Assembly: GCF_946998835.1 (NCBI RefSeq)
Contig: NZ_CAMQAZ010000001.1
Span: forward strand, 62,001-126,000
Length of the DNA stretch: 64,000 nt
Source of the DNA: an uncultured Corynebacterium sp.
Lineage (GTDB): Bacteria > Actinomycetota > Actinomycetes > Mycobacteriales > Mycobacteriaceae
Direction of reading: 5' to 3'
Below the pieces are notes generated by a model. The model searched no databases. It was not told the origin of the DNA and worked only from the letters and a program-made list of their open reading frames with translations. Shown piece by piece: positions 35,999 to 44,207 of the stretch (its first letter is position 1; each line of letters starts with the position of its first letter). Made by a program: the position numbers and the translations under genes.

Positions 35999-36280
35999 TC
36001 AGGGCACTCCCCTGATTGACTTCACAGTCGGCGTCCCCTTCCCCGCCCGCCCAAACAACCGCGCAACGGTTCCCTTCGGCCGGGCGGTTTTTTGTCGCTT
36101 CTCGACGCCCGTCGCCACCTCCCCCTTCTTAGATTCGCGCGCTTTACGACGTTCCTCCAAACCCTGCAGTTCCTTCCGCGCCCTATCTATAGCGGTATCA
36201 AACTCCTGCCTAGTCACTGCAGCAGTGTCGTAATACGCCTGCCCAATCCGGTCATACTTCGCGGCATGTCTACTCCCCAT
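35999..36280 (-). CDS. Small basic protein, third gene of an unrecognised module
   Basis: 93-residue, highly charged protein of no known family. Residues ~1-55 are predicted helical (AKYDRIGQAYYDTAAV, then EFDTAIDRARKELQGLEERRKARESKKG, coiled-coil like) and the tail is basic (KRQKTARPKGTVARLFGRAGKG). Its ATG (36280) is embedded in the stop of the preceding gene (TAATG), so translation is coupled. It could be a cytoplasmic partner or chaperone for the 379-residue protein. The last ~50 codons lie over a hairpin that may end transcripts of the opposite-strand hydrolase gene. Confidence 0.6.
   Translation of the reverse strand: MGSRHAAKYDRIGQAYYDTAAVTRQEFDTAIDRARKELQGLEERRKARESKKGEVATGVEKRQKTARPKGTVARLFGRAGKGTPTVKSIRGVP
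36043..36093 (+). terminator. Possible terminator of the hydrolase-like gene inside the convergent gene
   Basis: CCGCCC (36043-36048) pairs with GGGCGG (36082-36087), enclosing a smaller AACCG/CGGTT stem, and is followed on the plus strand by GGTTTTTTG. It lies 53 bases past the hydrolase stop but within the coding region of the 93-residue gene on the other strand. Confidence 0.5.
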
Positions 36281-37419
36281 TACCACTCACCTGCCGTTGG
36301 CGAATTGACGGTACCCACGAGCTCCTGAGGCTTTTGCGGCTCAGAAACCTCCGGGGAAGCTGACGCAGATTCTTGTACCGGCGCTGCCTGTGGCTGTGCT
36401 TCTGGTTGTGGCTGTGGCTCCTGCGGCAGATTAATTCCCAAGTGCTTTAGTTTCTCAGCCGGAGGAGGCGGTTCAGGAGCATTCTGAGGCTCGGGCTCGG
36501 GTTCTGGCTTGCAGTCTTCCGGCTCAGGTTCTGGTTCAGGTTCTGGTTCGGGCTCGCACACCGGTTCTTCAATCTCGGTACACATCTCCAAGTTGAGCAG
36601 CGCAGATGCAACACCCCCTGCGATACTGGCCGCGCCAACAGCACCAATGGCAACTCCAGCAGACAGGCCAGCAGCCACACCTACCTCAAGCCCAATGTCA
36701 ACGTTGGCACCAACCGCAACGCCTCCAGCGATAGCACCGCTGGCACTCACAGCCTCAGGCATCCCTGCGCAGGCCGCCGAGGTAGCACCCGAACTGGCAG
36801 CGATAGCTGGCGGTTGCGGCGGCACGTTTACCACCGCGGCCTCGGTGTCACAGGCAGCCTGTTCAAGGCACTGTTCGATGCAGGCATTGCGCGCATCATA
36901 GAGTTGGCTAGTGGAATCGACGAGACTGTTACACACCTGCTGAGCTACTTTTGCAGCTGCCGCGCCGCACTCCGGGTCGTCGACAAGCGCTTCGCACTGA
37001 GAGAGGATCCCGTCGGTTTGCTCGGCCATATCTTCGGCCTGCTTCTCGCAGTCTTCGAGGACTTCGTCGACTTTCTTACCGCACTCGCCGACGCTTTGGG
37101 CACCGTCAGCGGAATGCTCATCCTGTTTTTTGCAGTCCTGGGCAGCCTTCTCGCACCGCTCCTTGGCGGCAACGGCGGCGTTACCTTTCAAGCCGCGCCA
37201 ATCGAAGGCCATAGCAATGGTCATCGCGGAAGCTATCAACCCCACCGAGTTTGAGAACTTCGACAGGGCGCTGCTCTTCCAGCCGTCGGCACGCCGCGCC
37301 TTATCCACGACTTTCGGCAGATTCTTACCGATATCCCCGACTCCGCGCTTGGCGCCAATGCGATTTCCGCGACCAATCACGCGCATTAGAATCGGAATAA
37401 TTCGTGCTACCCATGGCAT
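36280..37419 (-). CDS. Cysteine-rich, Gly/Ala-rich, Glu-Pro-repeat protein of unknown function
   Basis: 379 residues, no family recognised. Order: basic amphipathic N-terminus (1-45); hydrophobic segment ~58-73; helical cysteine region 80-190 with ten Cys in short pairs (Cys89/96, 113/124, 142/151, 163/180, 184/190), coiled-coil-like; a Gly/Ala/Val-rich low-polarity stretch 227-277 (AGGVAVGANVDIGLEVGV and on); then 280-379 acidic and proline-rich, with a run of Glu-Pro repeats at 289-302 and Pro-Gln repeats. Fourteen cysteines in total suggest disulfides and thus a location outside the cytoplasm. There is no classical signal peptide. The stop/start overlaps with both neighbours make a tight three-gene unit. 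I infer a possible type VII substrate. Confidence 0.6.
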   Translation of the reverse strand: MPWVARIIPILMRVIGRGNRIGAKRGVGDIGKNLPKVVDKARRADGWKSSALSKFSNSVGLIASAMTIAMAFDWRGLKGNAAVAAKERCEKAAQDCKKQDEHSADGAQSVGECGKKVDEVLEDCEKQAEDMAEQTDGILSQCEALVDDPECGAAAAKVAQQVCNSLVDSTSQLYDARNACIEQCLEQAACDTEAAVVNVPPQPPAIAASSGATSAACAGMPEAVSASGAIAGGVAVGANVDIGLEVGVAAGLSAGVAIGAVGAASIAGGVASALLNLEMCTEIEEPVCEPEPEPEPEPEPEDCKPEPEPEPQNAPEPPPPAEKLKHLGINLPQEPQPQPEAQPQAAPVQESASASPEVSEPQKPQELVGTVNSPTAGEW

Positions 37420-37766
37420 CAGTCCCCCACCTCGATTCCACCGAAGTTAATGCTTTCTTCACTGTCGCAGTCCGCAAAGACGCGCCACTGCTCGCGCACT
37501 GCCGGGGCATGGTCCCCGAGCCCCGCGTACATCGACTGCCCGTGCTCACGCAGCCGCGCTGCCGCCTGCTGTAGACGAAGCCCCTGTGCGGCAAAGCCCT
37601 GCCCACAGTCGGCCGCGGAAACGTCGGGAGCACTTGCCCACCGCTCATGCCCCTCATGGCCACGCTGCTCAATGGCTTGCGCAGCCGATGTCACTGCAGC
37701 TGCCGAGAAGTGCAGCAACCCGCTGGCACCACCATCGGCGCTGTCTCCAAAATTATCTACGGACAC
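37419..37766 (-). CDS. Small helical protein, first gene of the unrecognised module, ESX-substrate-like in size
   Basis: 115 residues, no close family recognised. Helical throughout (LLHFSAAAVTSAAQAIEQRG, then GFAAQGLRLQQAAARLREHG), with HERWASAPD in the turn region and an acidic tail. Its size and helix-turn-helix plan recall WXG100/EspC-like ESX proteins, but the exact W-x-G motif is absent. Translation starts at GTG 37766, preceded by GGGGATTTTTC, a leader nearly identical to that of eccC (GGGGGGATTTTT-GTG). The final base of its stop region touches the ATG of the 379-residue gene. Upstream lies an ECF-type promoter-like element shared with esxU. Confidence 0.55.
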   Translation of the reverse strand: MSVDNFGDSADGGASGLLHFSAAAVTSAAQAIEQRGHEGHERWASAPDVSAADCGQGFAAQGLRLQQAAARLREHGQSMYAGLGDHAPAVREQWRVFADCDSEESINFGGIEVGD

Positions 37767-37829
37767 GAAAAATCCCCTTCCCCCGCGAAAACAGTTCTCA
37801 CTACTGTTAGGCGCGGAAAAAGGGGATTT
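37767..37829 (-). terminator. Terminator-like hairpin after mvaS, overlapping the module promoter
   Basis: AAATCCCCTT (37770-37779) and AAGGGGATTT (37820-37829) form the outer stem; CCGCG/CGCGG and AACAG/CTGTT pair inside. On the minus strand the stem ends in GGGGATTTTTC, so it can act as an intrinsic terminator for the mevalonate operon. The same bases carry the ribosome site and part of the promoter of the next gene, so it might instead fold in that mRNA's leader. Confidence 0.55.
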
Positions 37830-37835
37830 GGTTCC
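37809..37835 (-). promoter_or_regulatory. ECF-sigma-type promoter element before the three-gene module
   Basis: On the minus strand GGAAC, 17 bases, CGCCT. The surrounding 31 bases match the region before esxU at 23 positions without gaps. RNA would start near 37801, about 35 bases before the GTG. The form resembles the SigM-type promoter described for mycobacteria (GGAAC-N16-18-CGTC). Confidence 0.5.
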
Positions 37836-37861
37836 GTTGTTATGCCGAGCGGGTGCCCCCG

Positions 37862-39052
37862 CTATCGAGCGCGGTAAATGCGCTTGCAGCCCTCAACGCC
37901 GGTGAAGCTAAACGGACCGGTACCAATCAGGGCATCGTCTCCCAGGTTGGAGTACTCACCCGGATCTTCATGAGTCACTTGAGCGTGGCGGTAGTAGGTC
38001 GGATCATCGAGCTTGACGCGGGCATCCAGCTCACGGGCATTGTCCTCAGCGCGCAGCTGCGACTCGTAGCCCTCCACCACAGTGCCGGTGAGGAACTCAG
38101 CGACCGAACCGGAGCCGTAGGAGACAATGGCGACCTTCTTACCAGCCAGATCCTTCTCGGTATCCAGCAGCGACAGCAGGCCAAAGTAGGCCGATGCAGT
38201 GTAGGAGTTACCGATAATGCGATTGTACGCAGTGGTCGGGCCGAGCTGGCGGATCTCATCTTCCGCGGTAAGTTCCACACCATTGTTGGCCGACAGCTGG
38301 CGGTGTGCCTTGTAGGCCATCTTGGTAAACGGCTGGTGGTAGCTAAAGTAGTCAATTTCGCCGAAGTTCACGCCACCGCGGGCACGGTAGTCCTCGTAAG
38401 CGCCCTGAACAGCATCGATGTAAGCACTAATGGAGAGCTTGCCCTCCACCAACGCCTGGCTGCGGTGGTTGGGACGCCAGAAGTCCATGACCTCGCGGGT
38501 GAATACGCCAGATGCCGCATCAATAGCCAGGATGCGCGGGTTTGCGGTCACCAGCATGGCCACAGCACCTGCACCCTGGGTCGGCTCAGCAGCGGAGTCC
38601 AAGTCATAGCGAGCAATGTCGGAAGCGACGACAATGACCTTCTCCTCCTGATTGCGCGCCACCAGAGCGCACGCAAACTGCAGCGCCGCAGTACCGGAAT
38701 AGCAGGCCTGCTTCAGCTCAACAGAGCGCGCATGCGGGTCAAGACCGACCAACTCATGCACATAGACGGCAGCGGCCTTTGACTGGTCGATACCGGTCTC
38801 CGTGGCGAACATGATGGTGCGCACACCGTCGATACCGTGACGGTCCACGATCTTCTTCACTGCGGCCGCGGCCATCGTCACCGGGTCTTCATCAGAGGCA
38901 ACCACGCTGGAGCGCTCCTGCCCCAGGCCCTTGTGGTACTTTGCCGGTTCCGCTCCGAGTCGGGGCGCAATATCGGCGAGGTCAATGCAGTACGAACCCG
39001 TCGCAAAGGCGATGTCATCAATACCGATCGGGGTCACATTGCTTGTTGTCAT
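37862..39052 (-). CDS. mvaS: Hydroxymethylglutaryl-CoA synthase MvaS
   Basis: 396-residue thiolase-fold enzyme condensing acetyl-CoA with acetoacetyl-CoA to HMG-CoA, the first committed mevalonate step. The nucleophile is Cys117 (ELKQACYSGTAAL), the general base Glu85 lies in FATETGID, and the histidine in FSYHQPFTKMAYK. The length is typical of bacterial enzymes. Start at ATG 39052 (MTTSNVTPIGIDDI), matching where the family fold begins; an upstream in-frame ATG adds 19 unrelated residues. Last gene of the mevalonate cluster, separated from hmgR by 222 bases, so it may have its own promoter. Confidence 0.93.
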   Translation of the reverse strand: MTTSNVTPIGIDDIAFATGSYCIDLADIAPRLGAEPAKYHKGLGQERSSVVASDEDPVTMAAAAVKKIVDRHGIDGVRTIMFATETGIDQSKAAAVYVHELVGLDPHARSVELKQACYSGTAALQFACALVARNQEEKVIVVASDIARYDLDSAAEPTQGAGAVAMLVTANPRILAIDAASGVFTREVMDFWRPNHRSQALVEGKLSISAYIDAVQGAYEDYRARGGVNFGEIDYFSYHQPFTKMAYKAHRQLSANNGVELTAEDEIRQLGPTTAYNRIIGNSYTASAYFGLLSLLDTEKDLAGKKVAIVSYGSGSVAEFLTGTVVEGYESQLRAEDNARELDARVKLDDPTYYRHAQVTHEDPGEYSNLGDDALIGTGPFSFTGVEGCKRIYRAR

Positions 39053-39253
39053 CAAAACCGTGCCTTCACTACCTCTACAGTTTTTAAGAAATACCGGGCG
39101 AAGAAACATCCCACGCCATCAGGACAACCATCAAGACGACCATCAGAGCACAGGATATTTTGCCCACAAAATGTTAATTGCCTACTACAGAAATCTAGCG
39201 CGTTTACCTGAGATTTGTCTTAGGTTTTGCGAATTGTCGCAAACAACTATTCG

Positions 39254-39280
39254 CAAACCGCTACTTACAAACCGCTACTT
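39254..39280. repeat. Short tandem duplication after hmgR
   Basis: CAAACCGCTACTT occurs at 39254-39266 and again at 39268-39280, a 14-base period that includes the hmgR stop codon in the second copy. Just beside it TTGCGAA and TTCGCAA form an inverted repeat. It looks like replication slippage in the hmgR-mvaS gap. The rest of that 222-base gap is AT-richer and otherwise unremarkable. Confidence 0.6.
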
Positions 39281-40330
39281 CGCACGCTCAATAGATACGT
39301 GCGCCTCCATCAGCTCGCCCGGGTTCGTCTGCGCGGCAAGCAGGGAGAGCTCACCGCACCAGACAATCGCCGCGCAGCACGCTGCTAGACGACGGGCATT
39401 CTCACCCGGCTCACGGTCCTCCTTGCAGCCCAGCGCGGTGAGATTCTTCTCCACGAAGTCCAAGCCCTTGCCGTTGCCCACGGAACCGACGATCAAATGT
39501 GGCAGGGTGCAGCTAAAGCGCACGGAGCCGTCGTCAAGCGCCTCTACCTGCGTTAGCCCCTGCGAACCTTCCACGATATTCGCGGCGTCCTGCCCGGTGG
39601 CGAGGTAAAAGCCAAGCAGCATATTGGCGTAGTGAGCATTACCACTGCGCAGCGAACCGGCCATGATGGAACCGACGAGATTCTTGCGCTCGTTCAGCTC
39701 AGCCAGGCGCTTAGCGGTGGTACGCAGACGCTCGCGGACAACCGGCGCCGGAATGACGGCCTCGGCGATTACGTACTTACCGCGGCCGAGAATGCCGTTG
39801 ACGGCGGAGGTCTTCTTGTCGGTGCAGTAGTTACCCGAAATGGAGCCGTAGCCCAGCTCCGGCATCTGCTCCATCAGGTACGACATCAGACGCTCCGAGG
39901 CCAGCGTGGCCATGTTGTGGCCGGAGGCATCGCCGGAGAAGAAGTCGAAACGGACAAAGAGCAGGCGCGATGCGATCTGGAAGTGGATATCCACCAGCTT
40001 GGCAAAACGCGAGGAGGACTCCACGACCTTCTTCAGCTCGTCATACCGAGACAGGATATTGTCGCGCGCGACGACGGCATCAGCGGCCGAGTCGAGAGTG
40101 AAAATCACCGAGCGAGTCATCTTCTCGCCGACGAAGGTGCAGGTAATGCCACCTTCGATCATGCGGGAGACCTTCGCACCGCGACCGCAGGACGGCCACA
40201 GCGGAGTCTCGTAGGTCGCCAGCGGGATCTTCACCTCGTCATTCATGACGTTGCCACTAATGCGCACCGGACCAATCCAGCTCAGTGGTACGTGTGCATA
40301 TTCCAGGTCGTGCGAGCTCTTTTCAGCCAT
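39275..40330 (-). CDS. hmgR: Hydroxymethylglutaryl-CoA reductase
   Basis: 351-residue NADPH-dependent enzyme reducing HMG-CoA to mevalonate. It is very like the Streptomyces (mevalonate-cluster) enzyme: VPLSWIGPVRISGNV, YETPLWPSCGRGAKVSRM, GDASGHNM (Asp134 region), NYCTDKK (Lys172/173 region), GQDAANIVEGSQG and IVGSVGNGKGL. The short length without membrane anchor fits soluble bacterial forms. It follows pmk by 93 bases and precedes mvaS. With the four genes upstream it completes the route from acetyl-CoA to isopentenyl diphosphate. Confidence 0.93.
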   Translation of the reverse strand: MAEKSSHDLEYAHVPLSWIGPVRISGNVMNDEVKIPLATYETPLWPSCGRGAKVSRMIEGGITCTFVGEKMTRSVIFTLDSAADAVVARDNILSRYDELKKVVESSSRFAKLVDIHFQIASRLLFVRFDFFSGDASGHNMATLASERLMSYLMEQMPELGYGSISGNYCTDKKTSAVNGILGRGKYVIAEAVIPAPVVRERLRTTAKRLAELNERKNLVGSIMAGSLRSGNAHYANMLLGFYLATGQDAANIVEGSQGLTQVEALDDGSVRFSCTLPHLIVGSVGNGKGLDFVEKNLTALGCKEDREPGENARRLAACCAAIVWCGELSLLAAQTNPGELMEAHVSIERAK

Positions 40331-40423
40331 TGTCCTAACCGACCCTTTCTAGCTGCATGCAGCTTCGGTTCCCAGCTTGTGTAATTTCCAGCTGTCTTAA
40401 ATTCTACGGTCAAAAAATTGTGG

Positions 40424-41518
40424 TCAAAGTTGGGCTGCCAACTTCAGCGGTAACGACTGGATCCCAGCGGAACGCCACCGTGCGGCTATATCCGCGGCAA
40501 TCTCCTCCGCATCTCCCGCAGCACCGCCCCCGTTTGAGGCTCCCACCAGTGCAATTCCGCAGTCCCCGCCACCGGAGCCACTGCTCTTCCCCGCAGCCCC
40601 CGCAGCATCGGCGATGTCCGCGAGCGCTTTCAGCTTCTCCGTCTCAATGCACACCGCACGCTCACGCTCATAGTCCTGCAACAGCGTTCGATTCTCCCGC
40701 AGGCAGGCAAACGCCGCGGCGTGGTCTGCGTCGGCAAGCGCCTGCCAGAGTTTTTCGCTTATCGACGAAACCCCGCGCACAAAATCACGGTCTGCGCCCC
40801 CGGCCTTCTTCAGCTGCGAATCCGTCTTCACTGGGCTTCCCGTCCAGCCAACCAGTAATTGCAGCCCGCCGAGGTCGGCGCGGCAGTCGATGCGAAGATT
40901 CGGCCATGGGGCCGTGACGGCAGCAACTGCGTCAACCTTGACGAGTTCGGCAAGCGCCGTCGGATCCGGGCGGCGGTAGAGCACCACCCCGCCGTGTGCA
41001 GAGCATGCGATGTCACCGCCGGAGCCTGCCGCGCCGGCCAAGAGGGTGGCCACCATGGCAATCTTGTAGACCTGCAGCGAATCGAGCTCCATCCCCAGGT
41101 GCAGCCCCAGCGCACGGGTCACCGCCACCGCGACGGCGCCAGAGGAGCCCAGGCCATACTTCGCGCCGCTGTCGGCATCGTCGAGGTCCGATTCGATGAG
41201 GATGTTGAGGGGGCGTGGGAGGTTGTCCAGTGCGTCCGCTGCAATGCGATAGATCAACGAAATGGCATGCGTGACGATGTCATCTGGCGCATCCACGTCA
41301 ATAACGCGCCCCTGCGGGCCGTAGTAGCTGGAGTACACACGAGAAACTGACTGCGATGGTTCGGCATCGCGGCACCGAGCCGTCACATAGCGGTCAACAC
41401 CTGCGATGACGGCCAGCCCGTCGACATCCATCACCGCATACTCGCCGGTGAGATACAGCTTGCCGCAGCCGCGGCCGATGGACTCGCTTTCGATAGGTTC
41501 GCCTTTAGCGTTGCTCAA
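40424..41518 (-). CDS. mvaK2: Phosphomevalonate kinase
   Basis: 364-residue GHMP kinase converting phosphomevalonate to diphosphomevalonate. The ATP loop is KYGLGSSGAVAVAV, with GKLYLTGEYAV at the N-terminus (substrate-binding, equivalent to GKLxxxGEY in PMKs) and GSGGGDCGIAL in the C-terminal motif. It sits 12 bases after mvaD. Assignment as PMK rather than mevalonate kinase rests on the GKLYLTGEYAV start and the separate mvk gene in the cluster. Confidence 0.9.
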   Translation of the reverse strand: MSNAKGEPIESESIGRGCGKLYLTGEYAVMDVDGLAVIAGVDRYVTARCRDAEPSQSVSRVYSSYYGPQGRVIDVDAPDDIVTHAISLIYRIAADALDNLPRPLNILIESDLDDADSGAKYGLGSSGAVAVAVTRALGLHLGMELDSLQVYKIAMVATLLAGAAGSGGDIACSAHGGVVLYRRPDPTALAELVKVDAVAAVTAPWPNLRIDCRADLGGLQLLVGWTGSPVKTDSQLKKAGGADRDFVRGVSSISEKLWQALADADHAAAFACLRENRTLLQDYERERAVCIETEKLKALADIADAAGAAGKSSGSGGGDCGIALVGASNGGGAAGDAEEIAADIAARWRSAGIQSLPLKLAAQL

Positions 41519-41530
41519 CTACTCCCCCAG

Positions 41531-42508
41531 CTACACCAGGTATGCGCCCGGGCCGGAGCCGGAAACCAGCACGTCAATGTCCGAAAACTCTGCACGGAAA
41601 CGCTCCGCGATAGCCTCGGCGTCGCCACTGCGGCACAGCACCTTCACGTTCGGGCCGGCATCCATGGTGGCGTAGCACTCGGTGCCCTCGTCACGCAGCG
41701 TGGCGACGAGGTCGAGAGCCGCCACCGAATCCGGATTCCAGTAGCGCACCGGGGGGAACGCCCCCAACATGGTGGCGTGCATGCGCATCGCATTGGCCTC
41801 GGCGAGCTCGCCGACCGCAGTGAAGTCCGCAGCGGAAATAGCGGCCTTCATGTCCTCGATATCGCGGGGCACCTGCTCCACCCAAGCCGGGAAGAACGGT
41901 GACGTCTGGACAGTCCGACGCATCGCCGCACGGCTGTCAATCTTCTTGCGCCCCGGTGCCAGCACCGCCACGACCAGGGAAAGGTCCAGGCCGGAATCCG
42001 GCAGAGCCACCGCGTGGCTGGAGGCATCGTCATCGCCGGGCAGCCACTCAACGAGGCCACCGAAAATGGAGCGGCAGGCCGAGCCGGAGCCGCGACGAGC
42101 CAGAGCTGAGAGCTGTTCCGGGGTGTAGTCCAGGCCGTAGGCCTTCGCCGCAGCCAGTGCGAGAGCACCAAAACCGGACGCGGACGAGGCCAGACCAGCA
42201 CCCGTCGGAATTTCGTTGGTGCTGGTCACCTCGGCGAAAGTCGAGCTTCCCGCACGCTTGCGGACCAAATCCAAAAACTTCTGGACACGGGCGAGGTCCT
42301 TGCCCACCATCTCCTGTCCGTTCAGGGTGCCCGAGTCGGCGGTGACGCTGGGATCGTCGATAAGCGACACCGTGGTCGTCGTCGGAGCGATGCCGAGCGT
42401 GAGAGACAGCGAACCTGTGGCCGGCAGCTGCACGGCCTCATCGCGCTTGCCCCAATATTTGATCAGGGCGATGTTGGGGTGAGCGACGGCGGTAGCGGTC
42501 GTGGTCAC
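41531..42508 (-). CDS. mvaD: Diphosphomevalonate decarboxylase MvaD
   Basis: 325-residue GHMP-family enzyme that decarboxylates mevalonate diphosphate to isopentenyl diphosphate. It begins with the hallmark ANIALIKYWGKRDE-type motif (HPNIALIKYWGKRDEAVQLP), and the phosphate loop is GAGLASSASGFGALALA. The conserved aspartate/arginine region (CRSIFGG) is present. Start is taken at GTG 42508, which overlaps the mvk stop by 4 bases (GTGA) and has GGAGG 10 bases before it; an ATG 24 bases upstream would overlap more. Confidence 0.93.
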   Translation of the reverse strand: MTTTATAVAHPNIALIKYWGKRDEAVQLPATGSLSLTLGIAPTTTTVSLIDDPSVTADSGTLNGQEMVGKDLARVQKFLDLVRKRAGSSTFAEVTSTNEIPTGAGLASSASGFGALALAAAKAYGLDYTPEQLSALARRGSGSACRSIFGGLVEWLPGDDDASSHAVALPDSGLDLSLVVAVLAPGRKKIDSRAAMRRTVQTSPFFPAWVEQVPRDIEDMKAAISAADFTAVGELAEANAMRMHATMLGAFPPVRYWNPDSVAALDLVATLRDEGTECYATMDAGPNVKVLCRSGDAEAIAERFRAEFSDIDVLVSGSGPGAYLV

Positions 42509-43530
42509 GAGGGATTTACCTCCACAGTCCAAGTAGCAACGGCATTGGCACCCATCATGGCATGGCTAATCAGTTCCGCGTGGTCCGCGGACTCTGCCAA
42601 CGCCATCACACAGCCACCGCAACCGGCACCAGTGAGCTTCGCACCATGGGCGCCAGCCAGACGTGCAGCAGCGACGAGATCAGAGATGGACTCGTGCCCG
42701 ACACCTAATTCCTCAAGCGCCCCCTGCGCCGAGTCCATACGGTGGCCAAGACGGACAAAATCGCCCTTGGCCAGGTTGTGCACCGCAGCATCGGTCAGCT
42801 GCCCCAAGTGGTCCAGCAACTCTTGGCCGTGGACTCGGTGCGAATCGACAAAACCGCGCACGCGAGCAACCGCCAGCGAGGTCGAGCCACGCACACCGGT
42901 GTCACCGAGCACCAGCCACATCTTCTTGGCCACCTGCAACGGCCGGAACTCACCCTGTTTGAAGTAGACCGGACGAGAGGCACGAGCCACCGTGGCATCC
43001 AGGCCAGAGGGGTTGCCGTGCGCCAGGCGCTCAGCCTCCTGTACCAAATCAAAGCGCTGGCGCTCGGTCAAAGTGCCGCCAGCGAGGTCACGCACGGCGT
43101 CGATAAGCGCATGTGCCACAGCGGCGGAACCACCCAGCCCCGCGGCGGGCGGAATGCCGGAGCGGAGACGAACCAACAGGTCACGCTCGGGAATACCGAA
43201 GGTGCGCAGGCCCGCGCGAAGTGCGGCGGCAATAGAGGAAAAGCGCTCCGGCAGCTCATCGATGCTAATGACCTCGCCGTCCATGGAAAATAGGACCGGA
43301 GAATCCTCCACGCGGTCAATCCACGCCATCGTACGCAGCGACGTCACCGGCAGTGCAATAGCCGGCTTGCCGTAGACCACGGAGTGCTCGCCCAGCAGAA
43401 TCGACTTAGCATGTGCCTCGCCGAACGCAGCACCCTGTTCGTTAGCCAGGGCATAGAACTCCCCGGTCTCCAACTCCTCGGACTTGTCGAGACCGAAATC
43501 GTCGACGCCGGCGTTTTCTACGCTGGTCAC
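42505..43530 (-). CDS. mvaK1: Mevalonate kinase
   Basis: About 341-residue GHMP kinase phosphorylating mevalonate. The substrate loop HAKSILLGEHSVVYGKPAIALP is the classic mevalonate kinase motif; the ATP loop is PPAAGLGGSAAVAHALIDAV and the C-terminal motif KLTGAGCGGCVMALA. The start could be GTG 43530 or ATG 43542; the GTG has AAAAGGA about 10 bases before it and avoids overlap with idi, so I prefer it. Longer frames upstream run only antisense to idi coding sequence. Confidence 0.92.
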   Translation of the reverse strand: MTSVENAGVDDFGLDKSEELETGEFYALANEQGAAFGEAHAKSILLGEHSVVYGKPAIALPVTSLRTMAWIDRVEDSPVLFSMDGEVISIDELPERFSSIAAALRAGLRTFGIPERDLLVRLRSGIPPAAGLGGSAAVAHALIDAVRDLAGGTLTERQRFDLVQEAERLAHGNPSGLDATVARASRPVYFKQGEFRPLQVAKKMWLVLGDTGVRGSTSLAVARVRGFVDSHRVHGQELLDHLGQLTDAAVHNLAKGDFVRLGHRMDSAQGALEELGVGHESISDLVAAARLAGAHGAKLTGAGCGGCVMALAESADHAELISHAMMGANAVATWTVEVNPS

Positions 43531-43534
43531 GAAG

Positions 43535-44197
43535 CTACACATCCTTTTCCGAAACCGACTGTGCCGCAGCCTGCGCCTCCGCCGGTCCATGGATGCCCGG
43601 CACGCCCGCAATGTCGAAACCGTACTTGGAGAACTTCTCCGCACCGACCCCCCAGACGTGATTGAACCACTCGGTCATCGGCTCGCTGGCACGACGCTCA
43701 GCCAGCTCCTGCGGGGTCACGTACACCACTTCATCGACCTCATCAGGATTGATGTCCACCGATGTCGGATCGACGATGCCGGCGTACACGTGGTTGTACT
43801 CGTATTCAGCCAGACCCGAACGGTCGTCGATGACTTGGTAGATGACGATGCCAATCTCCTCCAAGTCGGAGACCTCCGCACCGAGCTCTTCCTTCGCGCG
43901 ACGCTCGACAGCATCGGCCACCGGCTCCCCCGGCAGTGGGTGCGAGCAGGTCGCATTCGTCAACAGCAGCGGCGAGTGGTACTTCGACTCCGCACGACGC
44001 TGCAGCAGCATACGTCCCTGCTCATCGAAGAGGAAGAGAGAAAAGGCACGGTGCAAAATTCCCGGGGGAACGTGCGCTTCCAGCTTGCCGACGGTACCGA
44101 GAACCCGGCCGTCACGATCGACAACCTCTACCTGGATGTCGGCTTCCCCCGGGGCAAAACGGGCCTTAATGTCCTCTGGTGCATCATTCATATCCAC
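43535..44197 (-). CDS. idi: Isopentenyl-diphosphate delta-isomerase, type 1
   Basis: 220-residue Nudix-fold isomerase interconverting IPP and DMAPP. The catalytic cysteine is in TNATCSHPLPGE, the glutamate in the EYEYNHVY element, and the Nudix region is VERRAKEELGAE. FSLFLFDEQGRMLLQRRAESKYHSPLL is typical of type 1 Idi. It starts only 10 bases after the glmM stop, so it heads the mevalonate cluster on what looks like one transcript with glmM. Idi is essential when the mevalonate route is the only source of DMAPP, because that route yields IPP alone. Confidence 0.92.
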   Translation of the reverse strand: MDMNDAPEDIKARFAPGEADIQVEVVDRDGRVLGTVGKLEAHVPPGILHRAFSLFLFDEQGRMLLQRRAESKYHSPLLLTNATCSHPLPGEPVADAVERRAKEELGAEVSDLEEIGIVIYQVIDDRSGLAEYEYNHVYAGIVDPTSVDINPDEVDEVVYVTPQELAERRASEPMTEWFNHVWGVGAEKFSKYGFDIAGVPGIHGPAEAQAAAQSVSEKDV

Positions 44198-44207
44198 ACT
44201 CCTGACT

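Noticed and set aside
36500..36560. Glu-Pro coding repeat as a CRISPR or satellite array
   Set aside because: It is a short in-frame hexanucleotide-type repeat encoding Glu-Pro within a gene, with no spacers.
37862..44197. Mevalonate cluster as part of an integrated genomic island
   Set aside because: No integrase, transposase, tRNA or direct repeat boundaries were seen, and flanking genes keep their conserved order.
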